This document shows positions 42,839-51,566 of a stretch of 64,000 bases of DNA, piece after piece. A program made the position numbers and the translations under genes. Location: the NCBI GenBank assembly GCA_041164265.1, contig JBEAPR010000047.1, positions 1 through 64,000 on the forward strand, in the 5' to 3' direction. Each line of letters opens with the position of its first letter. The first letter of the stretch is position 1. This stretch comes from CALAZP01 sp041164265 (GTDB taxonomy: Bacteria > Bacteroidota > Bacteroidia > Chitinophagales > Saprospiraceae). The notes beneath the pieces are model-generated. The model made no database searches and was not told where the DNA came from. It saw only the letters and a program-made list of their open reading frames with translations.

Positions 42839-43579
42839 TCAAATACCAAACTTTTCCTTTAAAGAATGGATATTGCTCCGACTTATTGGAATCGCTATTC
42901 TAGGAATACGTTTTAAATAAAGGGTGTACTTTCCTCCCGATTGAAGATGGATATTACTAATCTCTTTACTGTTAACTACAAAACTTCTATGAATTTTAAT
43001 GAATTGATCCCTAGGAAGTAGGTCAACTATTTCAGAAAGTGTATAGTTAGAAGTCAGCAATTCCCCATCAAAGTGAATTTGAGAAACGCCTTCGTTAGAT
43101 GTAATATAATCGATTTCTTCAAAAGGAATAATATGATGTCTCTCTCCTGCTTTTAAGGTTAATGTTGAAGAATTTAGACTTGGGTGGTTAAATCCCAACA
43201 ACCAACTTTCGGCTGTTTTTTGATTAGAAAACACCTGTGCTTGATACTTATCATTCAACTCAAGAAATCGATTTAATGAATACTGTGTTGCAGGATCTTT
43301 AGAGTGGATAAAACCAATTTTTTTAATCCCGGCTTCTATCAACCGAGGCATAAAGTTAGTATCTAGCCATTTAAGAGACTGAGACCATGTCCCACTCATT
43401 AATCGGTGGTCAACTAACATCAATGAAGACCTACTACTCTGGACAATTGATAAAACCAATTCACATCCGCTTTTAATTTGCTCAATGGTCAAATATCCTA
43501 ACCACCCAGCATACACGTAACCTCTTTCGTCGTAATACGCATTTAAATAAGTCTCACTAAAGTACTCCTTGTTCACCAT
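42839..43579 (-). CDS. LytTR-type DNA-binding regulator with an N-terminal SpoIIAA/STAS-like domain
   Basis: 246 residues. The C-terminal 100 residues are a LytTR domain (IPFEEIDYITSNEGVSQIHF, then LPRDQFIKIHRSFVVNSKEI). The N-terminal 130 residues are not a receiver domain: there is no phospho-acceptor pocket, and the pattern (YYDERGYVYAGWLGYLT...SSLMLVDHRLMSGTW) resembles the SpoIIAA/STAS-like proteins of Bacteroidota. So its input is probably not a histidine kinase. It precedes nothing on its strand; the thioredoxin gene lies 12 bases upstream. Confidence 0.8.
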   Translation of the reverse strand: MVNKEYFSETYLNAYYDERGYVYAGWLGYLTIEQIKSGCELVLSIVQSSRSSLMLVDHRLMSGTWSQSLKWLDTNFMPRLIEAGIKKIGFIHSKDPATQYSLNRFLELNDKYQAQVFSNQKTAESWLLGFNHPSLNSSTLTLKAGERHHIIPFEEIDYITSNEGVSQIHFDGELLTSNYTLSEIVDLLPRDQFIKIHRSFVVNSKEISNIHLQSGGKYTLYLKRIPRIAIPISRSNIHSLKEKFGI

Positions 43580-43591
43580 ACCTTATCACAT

Positions 43592-44377
43592 TTAGGATAA
43601 ATACATATCAAACTTTTTCCTTAAAGATTTACCCCAATCAAAATAGTGACCAAACAACCTAAATAAGGCTATTCCTAATTTTCTTGTCACTTCCTTATTG
43701 GTGTCGTCAGCATGTATAAGTGAGTCCACTAATACACCTATAGAATCTCTAAAATAAAAATTCTTTAGAAGAAATGCTGCCCTATGTATAGGATTTTCAG
43801 AACCCTCCTCAAAATTCATTATCCATTTTGAAACTCTGGAAATGTCTTCAGCAGTTTGGAAATATTTACTTTCCATTTTAATAGAGCTAACTAAAGAAAT
43901 AGCCCGCTCTGGATCCTGATAACTCAAAAACACCCCTGCCATTACCAAGGCTTGTTCCATATCAGGGTGGGATACACAAAATTCAATTAAACTATTTAAT
44001 CTATTGCCTGTCGCATTAGAAGGATTTATTGAATCAATTAATTCTTCTAATTGCTGTTTATCTTCATCGGGTAAATGCTCTGAAAGCCAGTTTTCAATGG
44101 CTGATTTAGACATAGCTCCCATAAATTCATCAATTACTTCTCCCCGGTAGAAAAGTTTAACGTTAGGGATACTTTGTATTTGATACGTTGTCGCTAAATT
44201 TGGATACTCCTCAGTATTTATTTTGACTAATTTCCATTTTCCATTGGTTTCATTTTCCAATTCTTCCAGCACTGGTCCTAACACCCGGCATGGACCACAC
44301 CAAGGGGCCCAAAAATCAACTAAAACAGGGATTCTATGACTTAAGGCCAAAACATCATTTTCAAAAATAAAAGACAT
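43592..44377 (-). CDS. Thioredoxin-TPR protein (CnoX/YbbN-like)
   Basis: 261 residues. N-terminal thioredoxin fold with the active-site motif DFWAPWCGPCRVLGP (C near residues 27 and 30) and cis-proline in IQSIPNVKLF; the remaining part is helical TPR-like repeats. The layout matches the chaperedoxin CnoX (YbbN). The WCGPC site is complete, unlike the E. coli protein, so it may also act as a reductase. No signal peptide, so cytoplasmic. The LytTR gene follows 12 bases downstream. Confidence 0.85.
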   Translation of the reverse strand: MSFIFENDVLALSHRIPVLVDFWAPWCGPCRVLGPVLEELENETNGKWKLVKINTEEYPNLATTYQIQSIPNVKLFYRGEVIDEFMGAMSKSAIENWLSEHLPDEDKQQLEELIDSINPSNATGNRLNSLIEFCVSHPDMEQALVMAGVFLSYQDPERAISLVSSIKMESKYFQTAEDISRVSKWIMNFEEGSENPIHRAAFLLKNFYFRDSIGVLVDSLIHADDTNKEVTRKLGIALFRLFGHYFDWGKSLRKKFDMYLS

Positions 44378-44464
44378 AAAAACTGGACTTTAAATAGATA
44401 GTACAAATAAAAAAACCTAAAGTTTTTTCAAGTTCAAAGTATAGTTAACAATTGCTTTAGATAA

Positions 44465-44911
44465 TTAATATTCCTTCCAATATTTTAATTCTAAAAACAA
44501 TTGCTTATTTCCAGAAGTAAGTTCAAATGAGGCGTCTTGAAAAATGGGTTTACTCCATTTAGAACCAGCATTATTAGAAAATACATACGGTTCAATGGGG
44601 ATTCCAGTCAGATTTTTATCTAGTTTCTTATTCTTGTTTAAATCCTCAAATACAGCAAGTGCATATCTCCCAGCAGGGATAGAATCTCCGATACTATACC
44701 ATTTATCATCTACGTTACTGTTGTTGCAAAAATAATCCGTCAACAAGGCCTTCTCCTCTATTAAAAACCCTTCTTTGCTATATAGTGCTACCCCTATACA
44801 ACTAGATTCTCCTTTATAATTACTTAGCTTTAGTGATAATGACACCTGGCTCGTTGCCACTATTGGAAGTCCTAAAACCAAAATAAATAGCTTAACCATT
44901 GCTTTTTTCAA
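44465..44911 (-). CDS. DUF2141 domain secreted protein
   Basis: 148 residues with a signal peptide (LFILVLGLPIVATSQ). The body fits DUF2141: GDSIPAGRYALAVFEDLNKNKKLDKN, then GIPIEPYVFSNNAG. Exported, beta-sandwich-like; function unknown. Downstream of the acyl-CoA dehydrogenase gene by 20 bases. Confidence 0.85.
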   Translation of the reverse strand: MKKAMVKLFILVLGLPIVATSQVSLSLKLSNYKGESSCIGVALYSKEGFLIEEKALLTDYFCNNSNVDDKWYSIGDSIPAGRYALAVFEDLNKNKKLDKNLTGIPIEPYVFSNNAGSKWSKPIFQDASFELTSGNKQLFLELKYWKEY

Positions 44912-44931
44912 ATTTACCTCAAGCGTAACGG

Positions 44932-46731
44932 CTAATAACAGTATTGGTTGGCTTCAATTAATTTTTTTGCAATATTCCTTCTACATGCCACCACATTAAT
45001 CACTGGATATTTAGAATATCTTTTAAGCCCCATTAAAAAAGTCCTTTGCAAATCACCTTCGGTAAATGCCGCAATTGCATTTGAGGCGTAATTCTGAATA
45101 TTCTGGTTGGTCTGATGAACATATACTTTGAGCATCTGATGTAATTCCTCACTCCACTGATCCATTTTGTTTTCCTTCAAACGCGTTGCTCTCAATAAAA
45201 AGGATTCTGCAAGGAATGTTTCAATCATCATATCTGCCACCAACATGATTATTTCCTGTTCATTTCTTAAATCTAATACCCCATCCATTTGTTTTTTTGC
45301 AGCACCACCTGCTACCATTAATATAATCTTTTTGAAATCTTTAATTGCTTTTTGCTCTAATCCGAATTCACCTTCTACCTGTTCCAAAGAAGGCATTGCT
45401 GCTAACTCCTTTTGAACGGCCCAGGCTGGACCAACGATATCAATATGACCCTTCATGGCCCTTTTTAAGAGCATATCTACAGTCAACAATCTATTTATTT
45501 CATTAGTGCCTTCAAAAATCCTATTAATTCTAGCATCCCTGTATGCCCTTGCCGCTACTCCTTCCTCGGAGTATCCCATTCCACCATGAATCTGAACCAT
45601 TTCGTCAACCACATAATCCAATACTTCTGATCCCGCTACTTTCAACATCGCACATTCAATAGCAAATTCTTCAGCAGCAATTAATTTGGAGGTCCCAAAA
45701 CCTTTTCCTTCTTCCTCTGCAACTTTCCTTCGATCTTCAATCATTCCAGCAGTTCTATACAAGGCACTCTCCAATGCAAAAGTTTGGATGGCCTGCTCCG
45801 CTAATTTATGTTGAATGGCACCAAAATTACTGATGGGTTGACCAAACTGTACCCGTTCGTTGGCATACTTTACAGAAGTGGTAATACAGGATTTTGCTCC
45901 GCCCATGGTACCTAAACCTAATTTTAAACGACCAATATTCAATACGTTAAACGCAATATGGTGACCTTTGCCCACTTCGCCTAATACATTATTACAGGGC
46001 ACAGCAACATTTTCGAAAAATACCTGCCGAGTAGAAGAGCCTTTGATACCCATCTTATCTTCTTCCGCTCCTAAGCTTAGTCCATCTGAACCTTTTTCTA
46101 CTATAAAACATGTGAATTCATTACCATCAATCTTAGCAAATACAATAAATACATCCGCAAATCCGGAATTGGTAATCCACATCTTTTGCCCATTTAATCG
46201 GTAATATTTACCATCTTCAGACAACACAGCAGACGTTCTAGCTGATAAAGCATCAGACCCTGAACCAGGTTCCGTCAAACAATAGGATGCTTTTAATTGC
46301 CCGCTAATTAATCCTGGTAGATATTTTTCCTTCTGTTCCTCAGTTCCATAATATAAAATAGGTAGCATACCAATCCCCACATGTGCCGAATAAGCCACAG
46401 AAAAACTACCAGAAGGTCCTAAAGTTTCTGTTATCAAAGAATTGGTAATAGTATCTAATTCCATTCCCCCATAACCCTCAGGCATGTCCGCCCCCAACAT
46501 TCCCAATTCTCCTAATTGTTCTAGTAATCCTGGGACAACCCCATCCTTTTGCTTTTCAATATCATGCACATGAGGATAAACCTGCTTCTCCACAAAATCT
46601 TGTAAGGTCTCCCGAATCATCTTTTGTTCCTCACTAAACAATTCAGGAATAAAAACATCCTGTGACTTAGTTTCCTTAATAATAAATGATCCACCTTTTA
46701 CTTCATTTTTTGGGCTGGTTACCGCTTCCAT
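44932..46731 (-). CDS. Acyl-CoA dehydrogenase with C-terminal extension (VLCAD-like)
   Basis: 599 residues. FAD-binding and catalytic motifs are intact: YCLTEPGSGSDALS, WITNSGFADVFIVFAK, and FEGTNEINRLLTVDMLL containing the catalytic glutamate. About 200 residues follow the usual end, as in very-long-chain acyl-CoA dehydrogenases. It catalyses the first step of fatty acid beta-oxidation. The upstream region holds two matching palindromes, the nearer one (46753-46766) 22 bases before the ATG, a likely repressor site. Divergent from the lipoprotein gene at 46882. Confidence 0.92.
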   Translation of the reverse strand: MEAVTSPKNEVKGGSFIIKETKSQDVFIPELFSEEQKMIRETLQDFVEKQVYPHVHDIEKQKDGVVPGLLEQLGELGMLGADMPEGYGGMELDTITNSLITETLGPSGSFSVAYSAHVGIGMLPILYYGTEEQKEKYLPGLISGQLKASYCLTEPGSGSDALSARTSAVLSEDGKYYRLNGQKMWITNSGFADVFIVFAKIDGNEFTCFIVEKGSDGLSLGAEEDKMGIKGSSTRQVFFENVAVPCNNVLGEVGKGHHIAFNVLNIGRLKLGLGTMGGAKSCITTSVKYANERVQFGQPISNFGAIQHKLAEQAIQTFALESALYRTAGMIEDRRKVAEEEGKGFGTSKLIAAEEFAIECAMLKVAGSEVLDYVVDEMVQIHGGMGYSEEGVAARAYRDARINRIFEGTNEINRLLTVDMLLKRAMKGHIDIVGPAWAVQKELAAMPSLEQVEGEFGLEQKAIKDFKKIILMVAGGAAKKQMDGVLDLRNEQEIIMLVADMMIETFLAESFLLRATRLKENKMDQWSEELHQMLKVYVHQTNQNIQNYASNAIAAFTEGDLQRTFLMGLKRYSKYPVINVVACRRNIAKKLIEANQYCY

Positions 46732-46752
46732 AATGAGACATTTTTTAATTTT

Positions 46753-46766
46753 AGCGAAATTTCGCT
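46753..46766. promoter_or_regulatory. Palindromic operator, copy 1
   Basis: AGCGAAATTTCGCT is a perfect 14-base palindrome, with further A/T symmetry outside it (ATTT ... AAAT). It shares GCGAAwTTTCGC with copy 2, and the centres are 63 bases apart, six helical turns. Confidence 0.65.
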
Positions 46767-46816
46767 TAAATATAACCTAAAAACAAAAGGAAATAAACTT
46801 TGAAACCAATATTTTT

Positions 46817-46828
46817 GCGAATTTTCGC
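46817..46828. promoter_or_regulatory. Palindromic operator, copy 2
   Basis: GCGAATTTTCGC has 5-base arms around a 2-base centre and is flanked by TTTT and AAAA symmetry. A TATTTTTG -7-like element on the plus strand (46810-46817) overlaps its left edge, so a bound protein would block transcription of the gene at 46882. The promoter itself lacks a clear -33 element. Confidence 0.6.
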
Positions 46829-46881
46829 TAAAAATCATCGAATTTTTATTTTCAAAAAAATATATATTTAGCAACAAAACC

Positions 46882-48030
46882 ATGAAAGTTTCTCTTTTCA
46901 CTATTTTAGTTGTTACACTGATTGCTTATGGTTGTTCATCCGGAAAGGCAGCCCTTACTAGAGGAGATTACTACGAAGCCGTTAATTCGTCGTTAGAGAG
47001 ACTTCAACAAAATCCCAATAACACCAAAGCTTTAGAAACTTTCCAAGAAGCTTATCCAAGATTTCTAACTTATCTCAATAATAAGGTTAATAACATCACC
47101 CCTTCTAGCGAAATTTTCAAATGGGAGACGCTGTACGATTTATACGTCTCTGGTAACAAACTATACAATAAAATTCAAAAGACGCCAGCGGCATTAGATT
47201 TAGTAAGCGACCCAGTATATTATTCCTCAGAGCTGGAGAAAGCCAAAATAAAATCAGCAGAAGTTCGATACCAATTAGGAAGTGATTTGCTTTCAAAAAC
47301 ATCAAAAAAAGACAGGCAAGCCGCTTTAGAAGCTTACAAACATTTTGAAAGAACCGAATTTTTCTATCCTGGGTTTCGCGATGTGGAGGCAAAAAAGTCA
47401 GAAGCTTTAGAACGCTCCATTTTAATCGTTAATATCGACCCTCTGGTCCCACCAGTAGGTTCATTAGAATTAGATGTGATATTTTTCTATAATCAAGTAG
47501 TAGCGTATCTGAAAGATGAGGTGGAAAGTGAATTCATCAAGTTTGAACCGAACAATTCAGATGCAGACCATACCCTTTCATTGAGGTTCGAAAAAATGGT
47601 TATCGGGGCTACTAATTTTGGTCAAAAGGAGGTAGAAAGAATTAGAGATAGTGTTGTTGTAGGTACAGTAAAAGTCCAAGAAGAAGGTAGGACTGTAGAA
47701 AAAGAAGTGTTTGGAAAAGTAATGGCTACCGTTAAACAATTCGAAAAAAGTGTTTTTTCAGAAGCTGTCTTAGAAGTCCTTGTAATCGATAATTACTCTG
47801 GCGTAACCCTCTCTCAGAAAAGATTCCCAGGCTCTTTTATTTGGGTGGATTATTGGGGGTATTTCAAAGGTGATGAACGAGCACTTACGGAAGAAGACAA
47901 AAAAAGAATCATGAAAGATTACGAATTGCCTAATCCCAAATCCCAAGACTTTTTTATTGAAGCTACTAAACCCATTTTTTATGATTTCTCCTATTTTATC
48001 CAAAGGTTCTTTCGCGACTTTAATCCATAA
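46882..48030 (+). CDS. Envelope lipoprotein with TPR-like N-terminus, unknown function
   Basis: 382 residues. Lipoprotein signal with C18 in IAYGCSSGK. Residues 25-170 have a TPR-like character (GDYYEAVNSSLERLQQNPNNTKALE), followed by a beta-rich part (residues 180-340) and an end containing DFSYFIQRFFRDFNP. I recognise no named family. It is controlled from the same intergenic region as the acyl-CoA dehydrogenase, but the products have no obvious link. Its end overlaps the convergent gene by 11 bases. Confidence 0.75.
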   Translation: MKVSLFTILVVTLIAYGCSSGKAALTRGDYYEAVNSSLERLQQNPNNTKALETFQEAYPRFLTYLNNKVNNITPSSEIFKWETLYDLYVSGNKLYNKIQKTPAALDLVSDPVYYSSELEKAKIKSAEVRYQLGSDLLSKTSKKDRQAALEAYKHFERTEFFYPGFRDVEAKKSEALERSILIVNIDPLVPPVGSLELDVIFFYNQVVAYLKDEVESEFIKFEPNNSDADHTLSLRFEKMVIGATNFGQKEVERIRDSVVVGTVKVQEEGRTVEKEVFGKVMATVKQFEKSVFSEAVLEVLVIDNYSGVTLSQKRFPGSFIWVDYWGYFKGDERALTEEDKKRIMKDYELPNPKSQDFFIEATKPIFYDFSYFIQRFFRDFNP

Positions 48031-48958
48031 AAATTCTTAAGATATTTAATTGCCAACCCGTCCATTCTGCAAAGATTGTCAGTGAATGGTTCAAGTAATC
48101 CTCAGTCAAATCTTCGCCCGCCTCTTGATGCATTTGAAAAGGCAATTGAATTCTATCCCAGCAGATATTTCCTGAATTATAACCATCAATTTGACAATGA
48201 TTTAATAAAACTGGAAAAGAAAATGCAAAGGGTTGCCTAGCAAACGCTGTTAAAAAATCAGGATTAGATGACTTACTTATGGGAGTAATAGCTGGAAAAT
48301 CAATAGGTTTTATATTTTCTAAGAAACCCCTAACGGGAAAAGCTGAAGGATAAAAAAATAATTCTGCTTCAAACTGAACATCCTGTCTGATTAAATACCA
48401 AGGAAGTTCTCCTCTGGAATCCCTTCCTTTAAAATCAAGTACCAAAGCCAAACGATTGGTCTTTTTCCCCCATAAATACAATTTACTATACTCTACATAT
48501 TCATTTGAATCTGTCTCTAAGTAAACTACTCTCCAACAATCCAATAAACCCTTTTGAACCTTTTTTACATCTTCTTTCTTAAAAGTCACTCCGCATGCTC
48601 TCAAAACATCAATAGAAGGAACTTTACCTTGGTTACGCGACTTCTGAAACCCAGTAATCAATGCATCCAAATAAGCGATTAACTTGACTATTTCAAAATA
48701 CCACTCCTCAATTAACTGTTTATCATCTCGAATAATCATCTTCCTAAGATACCCAGCTACTCCACCGAGCTTATAATCCACCATCCGAACCGCCAGAGAT
48801 TCCCAAGGCTCATCCGCCCCATGTACTAAAGTTGAAATTCCATTAGAAAGTAAATCATAAATCCACTTCCTCAGTTCCTTCAAACCCCTTTCCATCAAAT
48901 CTATCCTTTCACTGGGTACTGCATCTAATAAACTGTATTCCTTATTCGAAATCATCAT
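48020..48958 (-). CDS. Protein similar to the C-terminal region of SWIM zinc-finger proteins, SWIM domain absent
   Basis: 312 residues, cytoplasmic. Segments such as LRKWIYDLLSNGIST, AVRMVDYKLGGVAGYLRKM, LYLWGKKTNRLALVLDF and FEAELFFYPSAFPVRG match, as I recall them, the region that follows the CxCx(n)CxH SWIM finger in bacterial SWIM proteins found in MoxR/VWA gene clusters. Here no cysteine-rich SWIM motif precedes it: the gene starts at once in the helical part and its start overlaps rnc by 17 bases, leaving no space for a lost N-terminus. Function unknown. Confidence 0.6.
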   Translation of the reverse strand: MMISNKEYSLLDAVPSERIDLMERGLKELRKWIYDLLSNGISTLVHGADEPWESLAVRMVDYKLGGVAGYLRKMIIRDDKQLIEEWYFEIVKLIAYLDALITGFQKSRNQGKVPSIDVLRACGVTFKKEDVKKVQKGLLDCWRVVYLETDSNEYVEYSKLYLWGKKTNRLALVLDFKGRDSRGELPWYLIRQDVQFEAELFFYPSAFPVRGFLENIKPIDFPAITPISKSSNPDFLTAFARQPFAFSFPVLLNHCQIDGYNSGNICWDRIQLPFQMHQEAGEDLTEDYLNHSLTIFAEWTGWQLNILRIFMD

Positions 48959-49679
48959 CCGTGAGAACCCCCATTTCTAACAGGGCTTTTTCTGAAGCAG
49001 CTTGTTCGGCACTCTTTTTATTGAAATCATCGGCAGTTGCAATCTTATCGCCATTAATTACAACTGCAACTTTGAATTTATCTCTTTTGTCAAATTTATA
49101 CCTTGCCAACAACTTATAATTGATGGTATGTCCATTTTTTTGACACCATTCCAAAAGCCTGCTTTTATAGTTGTCATCTAAATGTTCCAATTCATGAACA
49201 TCCACGTAGTTCTTTAACACATGAGATACGACAAACCACCTAGTCTTTTGATACCCCCCCTCCAGATAAACAGCCCCTATTAAAGCTTCCAAAGCATTTC
49301 CTAACATGGATCTGCTTAGTTTGGTTTGGTTAAATTCCGAAAGTAAAACATCCAAACCCATATTGTCGGCTATTAGATTTAATGATTTCCTTTTAACAAT
49401 TTTTGATCTCATTTTAGTCAAAAATCCTTCGTCAGCATTAGGGTATTTTTTGAATAGATATTCGGCTACTACAGTGCCCAAAACTGCATCTCCAAGATAT
49501 TCCAAGCGTTCATTATTTTGAATAGCATAAGCCTTATCTGAAGATCCTGATTTATGAGCAAAAGCCAATTTAAATATAGATAGATTAACAGGAGTAAAGC
49601 CCAACAATGAATTGAGCTTTCTCACCAAATTTCGATCTCTGGATAAATAGTAATTGAAAATTTTGAATAAAAAAATCAA
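48942..49679 (-). CDS. rnc: Ribonuclease III
   Basis: 245 residues. Signature ERLEYLGDAVLGTVVAEYLF, the second metal motif GNALEALIGAVYLEGG, and a C-terminal double-stranded RNA-binding domain (from about residue 165). It processes rRNA precursors and structured RNAs. The start is a TTG at 49679; the N-terminal SRDRNLVRKLNSLLGFTP stretch fits Bacteroidota homologues, so some residues upstream of the catalytic domain are expected. It follows fabF by 56 bases on the same strand. Confidence 0.93.
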   Translation of the reverse strand: MIFLFKIFNYYLSRDRNLVRKLNSLLGFTPVNLSIFKLAFAHKSGSSDKAYAIQNNERLEYLGDAVLGTVVAEYLFKKYPNADEGFLTKMRSKIVKRKSLNLIADNMGLDVLLSEFNQTKLSRSMLGNALEALIGAVYLEGGYQKTRWFVVSHVLKNYVDVHELEHLDDNYKSRLLEWCQKNGHTINYKLLARYKFDKRDKFKVAVVINGDKIATADDFNKKSAEQAASEKALLEMGVLTDDDFE

Positions 49680-49735
49680 AAGTTTAAACTTTGCCTTTAC
49701 GATTTAATGCAATGTAAATGTAAAACAAAAGCTAT

Positions 49736-50989
49736 TTATCCTTCGAATTTCTTCATAATAATTGAAGAGTTATGACCTCCGAAGCCAAATGTATTGCTAA
49801 GAAAAGCTTTAATGGGACGCTCCTGAGCTTCATTAAATGTAAAATTCAACTTAGGGTCAAGGTCAGGATCATCAACGAAATGATTGATAGTTGGAGGTAT
49901 AAATCCGTGATTAATAGCTAGAATTCCTGCAACTGATTCTATAGCCCCAGCCGCGCCCAACAGATGACCAGTCATAGATTTGGTCGAACTGATATTAAGA
50001 TTATAAGCATGCGCCCCAAAAACATCTAGAATGGCCTTAGATTCTGCTATATCTCCTAAGGGAGTAGAGGTTCCATGAACATTAATATAATCAATTTCTT
50101 CAGGCCTCATTTGAGCATCCTCCAGTGCCATTTTCATCACATTTTTAGCCCCTAATCCTTCAGGATGTGGTGCCGTAATATGATGTGCATCTGCAGTAGC
50201 TCCTCCTCCAACTACCTCAGCATAGATTGTAGCACCTCTCTTGCGCGCATGTTCTAATTCTTCTAAAACTAATGCTGCACCACCTTCTCCTAATACGAAT
50301 CCATCTCTATCTCTATCAAAAGGCCTTGAAGCAGTGGTATAATCATCATTTCTAGTGGACAAAGCTTTCATTGCATTAAAACCGCCTACACCCGTTCTTA
50401 AAACTACAGCCTCTGAACCACCGGTAACAATAATGTCGTTCCTACCCAATCTAATCGAATCGAAAGAAGACATCAAAGCATGAGATGAAGAAGCACAAGC
50501 GGAAACCGTAGCATAGTTAATACCTCTAAACCCATATTTGATTGAAATATGACCAGCGGTAATATCTATAATCATTTTCGGAATCATGAAAGGATTGTAC
50601 CTAGGTACTCCACTTCCGCGAGTAAAATCTTCTATTTCCTTTTCCAAACTCCCCAAGCCGCCAACGCCAGCAGCCCAAATAACCCCAATCCTATCTGGAT
50701 TTAGGCCTCCTCCAATTTCCTGAATCCCTGCATTTATAATGGCTTCATCTGCAGCGACCATACCAAACACAGTAAATAGATCTAATTTTCTAACCTCTTT
50801 TCTATCCAAAACAGTTTCTGGATTGAAGTCTTTTACCTCACAAGCAAATTTGGTCTTGAATTCTGTTGTATCAAACCTGCTTATCAAATTTGCTCCGCTA
50901 ATGCCATTTTTCAGACCTTCTAAATAGGCACTTACATTATTGCCAATTGGAGTGAGTGCACCAATTCCCGTAACAACTACTCGTTTCAT
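49736..50989 (-). CDS. fabF: 3-oxoacyl-ACP synthase II
   Basis: 417 residues. Catalytic triad in place: C in TVSACASSSHAL (about residue 165), H in VHGTSTPLGD and H in STKSMTGHLLGAAG. It elongates acyl-ACP in fatty acid synthesis, including the step made at low temperature in other bacteria. The acpP gene is directly upstream on the same strand, with a hairpin between them. Confidence 0.96.
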   Translation of the reverse strand: MKRVVVTGIGALTPIGNNVSAYLEGLKNGISGANLISRFDTTEFKTKFACEVKDFNPETVLDRKEVRKLDLFTVFGMVAADEAIINAGIQEIGGGLNPDRIGVIWAAGVGGLGSLEKEIEDFTRGSGVPRYNPFMIPKMIIDITAGHISIKYGFRGINYATVSACASSSHALMSSFDSIRLGRNDIIVTGGSEAVVLRTGVGGFNAMKALSTRNDDYTTASRPFDRDRDGFVLGEGGAALVLEELEHARKRGATIYAEVVGGGATADAHHITAPHPEGLGAKNVMKMALEDAQMRPEEIDYINVHGTSTPLGDIAESKAILDVFGAHAYNLNISSTKSMTGHLLGAAGAIESVAGILAINHGFIPPTINHFVDDPDLDPKLNFTFNEAQERPIKAFLSNTFGFGGHNSSIIMKKFEG

Positions 50990-51082
50990 AAACGAATCAT
51001 CTTAATTTGGTTAAACTTGGAAAATTCCTCCCGAAAAAAAGTTTGTGTTTACTTGTACTTTAGGCCTTCTAAGAAAAGAAGA

Positions 51083-51112
51083 GCCACAAATCAACTTAAG
51101 CTGATTTGTGGC
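51083..51112 (-). terminator. Hairpin between acpP and fabF (terminator or attenuator)
   Basis: GCCACAAATCA (51083-51093) and TGATTTGTGGC (51102-51112) form a perfect 11-base-pair stem with an 8-base loop, read in either direction. On the minus strand it lies just after the acpP stop and is followed by a pyrimidine-rich TCTTCTTTTCTT stretch. This could end most acpP transcripts while letting some continue into fabF. Confidence 0.7.
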
Positions 51113-51126
51113 AAATCGAATGAGTC

Positions 51127-51363
51127 TTAACCAACTTTTGAGGTTAAATAATCAACAGCTTGACCTACTGTCTGAATATTTTCAGCGTGATCATCTGGAA
51201 TGGAAATGTCAAATTCTTTCTCAAATTCCATAATTAACTCAACTGTATCCAATGAGTCCGCTCCCAAGTCGTTAGTGAAGCTTGCATCTGTTGTTACCTC
51301 AGATTCGTCAACTCCTAATTTGTCGACGATAATCTTAGTAACTCGTCCTGCAATGTCTGACAT
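51127..51363 (-). CDS. acpP: Acyl carrier protein
   Basis: 78 residues from ATG 51363. The phosphopantetheine serine is S37 in LGADSLDTVELIMEFE, and the protein is acidic as expected. The open frame continues upstream to 51438, but that stretch overlaps the promoter and does not look like ACP. It carries acyl chains for FabF and the rest of fatty acid synthesis. Confidence 0.97.
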   Translation of the reverse strand: MSDIAGRVTKIIVDKLGVDESEVTTDASFTNDLGADSLDTVELIMEFEKEFDISIPDDHAENIQTVGQAVDYLTSKVG

Positions 51364-51396
51364 ATTAAATTCGTTTAATGGTTTCCGAAAACGGTA

Positions 51397-51428
51397 CAAA
51401 ATAAAATATAAGTAGGTTGATAACCAAA
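51397..51428 (-). promoter_or_regulatory. Probable promoter for acpP
   Basis: Minus strand TTTG (51425-51428), 20-base spacer, then TTATTTTG (51397-51404), which matches TAnnTTTG except for its second base. Predicted start near 51390, 27 bases before the ATG at 51363; this supports the short ACP start. Confidence 0.5.
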
Positions 51429-51566
51429 GTTTTTCCATTTTATTTTGGTTTTAAACATCAGGCTGTCATTTTTACCCCCTCTAAAAACATTTCATTTTTA
51501 AGGTCTTTAAGTGTAAATTGGGGCTCGAAAATTCCAACAATAACGAATATAACCCTATTAAAAAAA

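Noticed and set aside
51364..51438. Longer N-terminus for ACP
   Set aside because: The extra 25 codons do not resemble ACP and overlap the promoter elements.
51417..51566. 50-codon N-terminal extension of pyruvate kinase
   Set aside because: Not conserved in the family; ATG 51567 gives the normal N-terminus.
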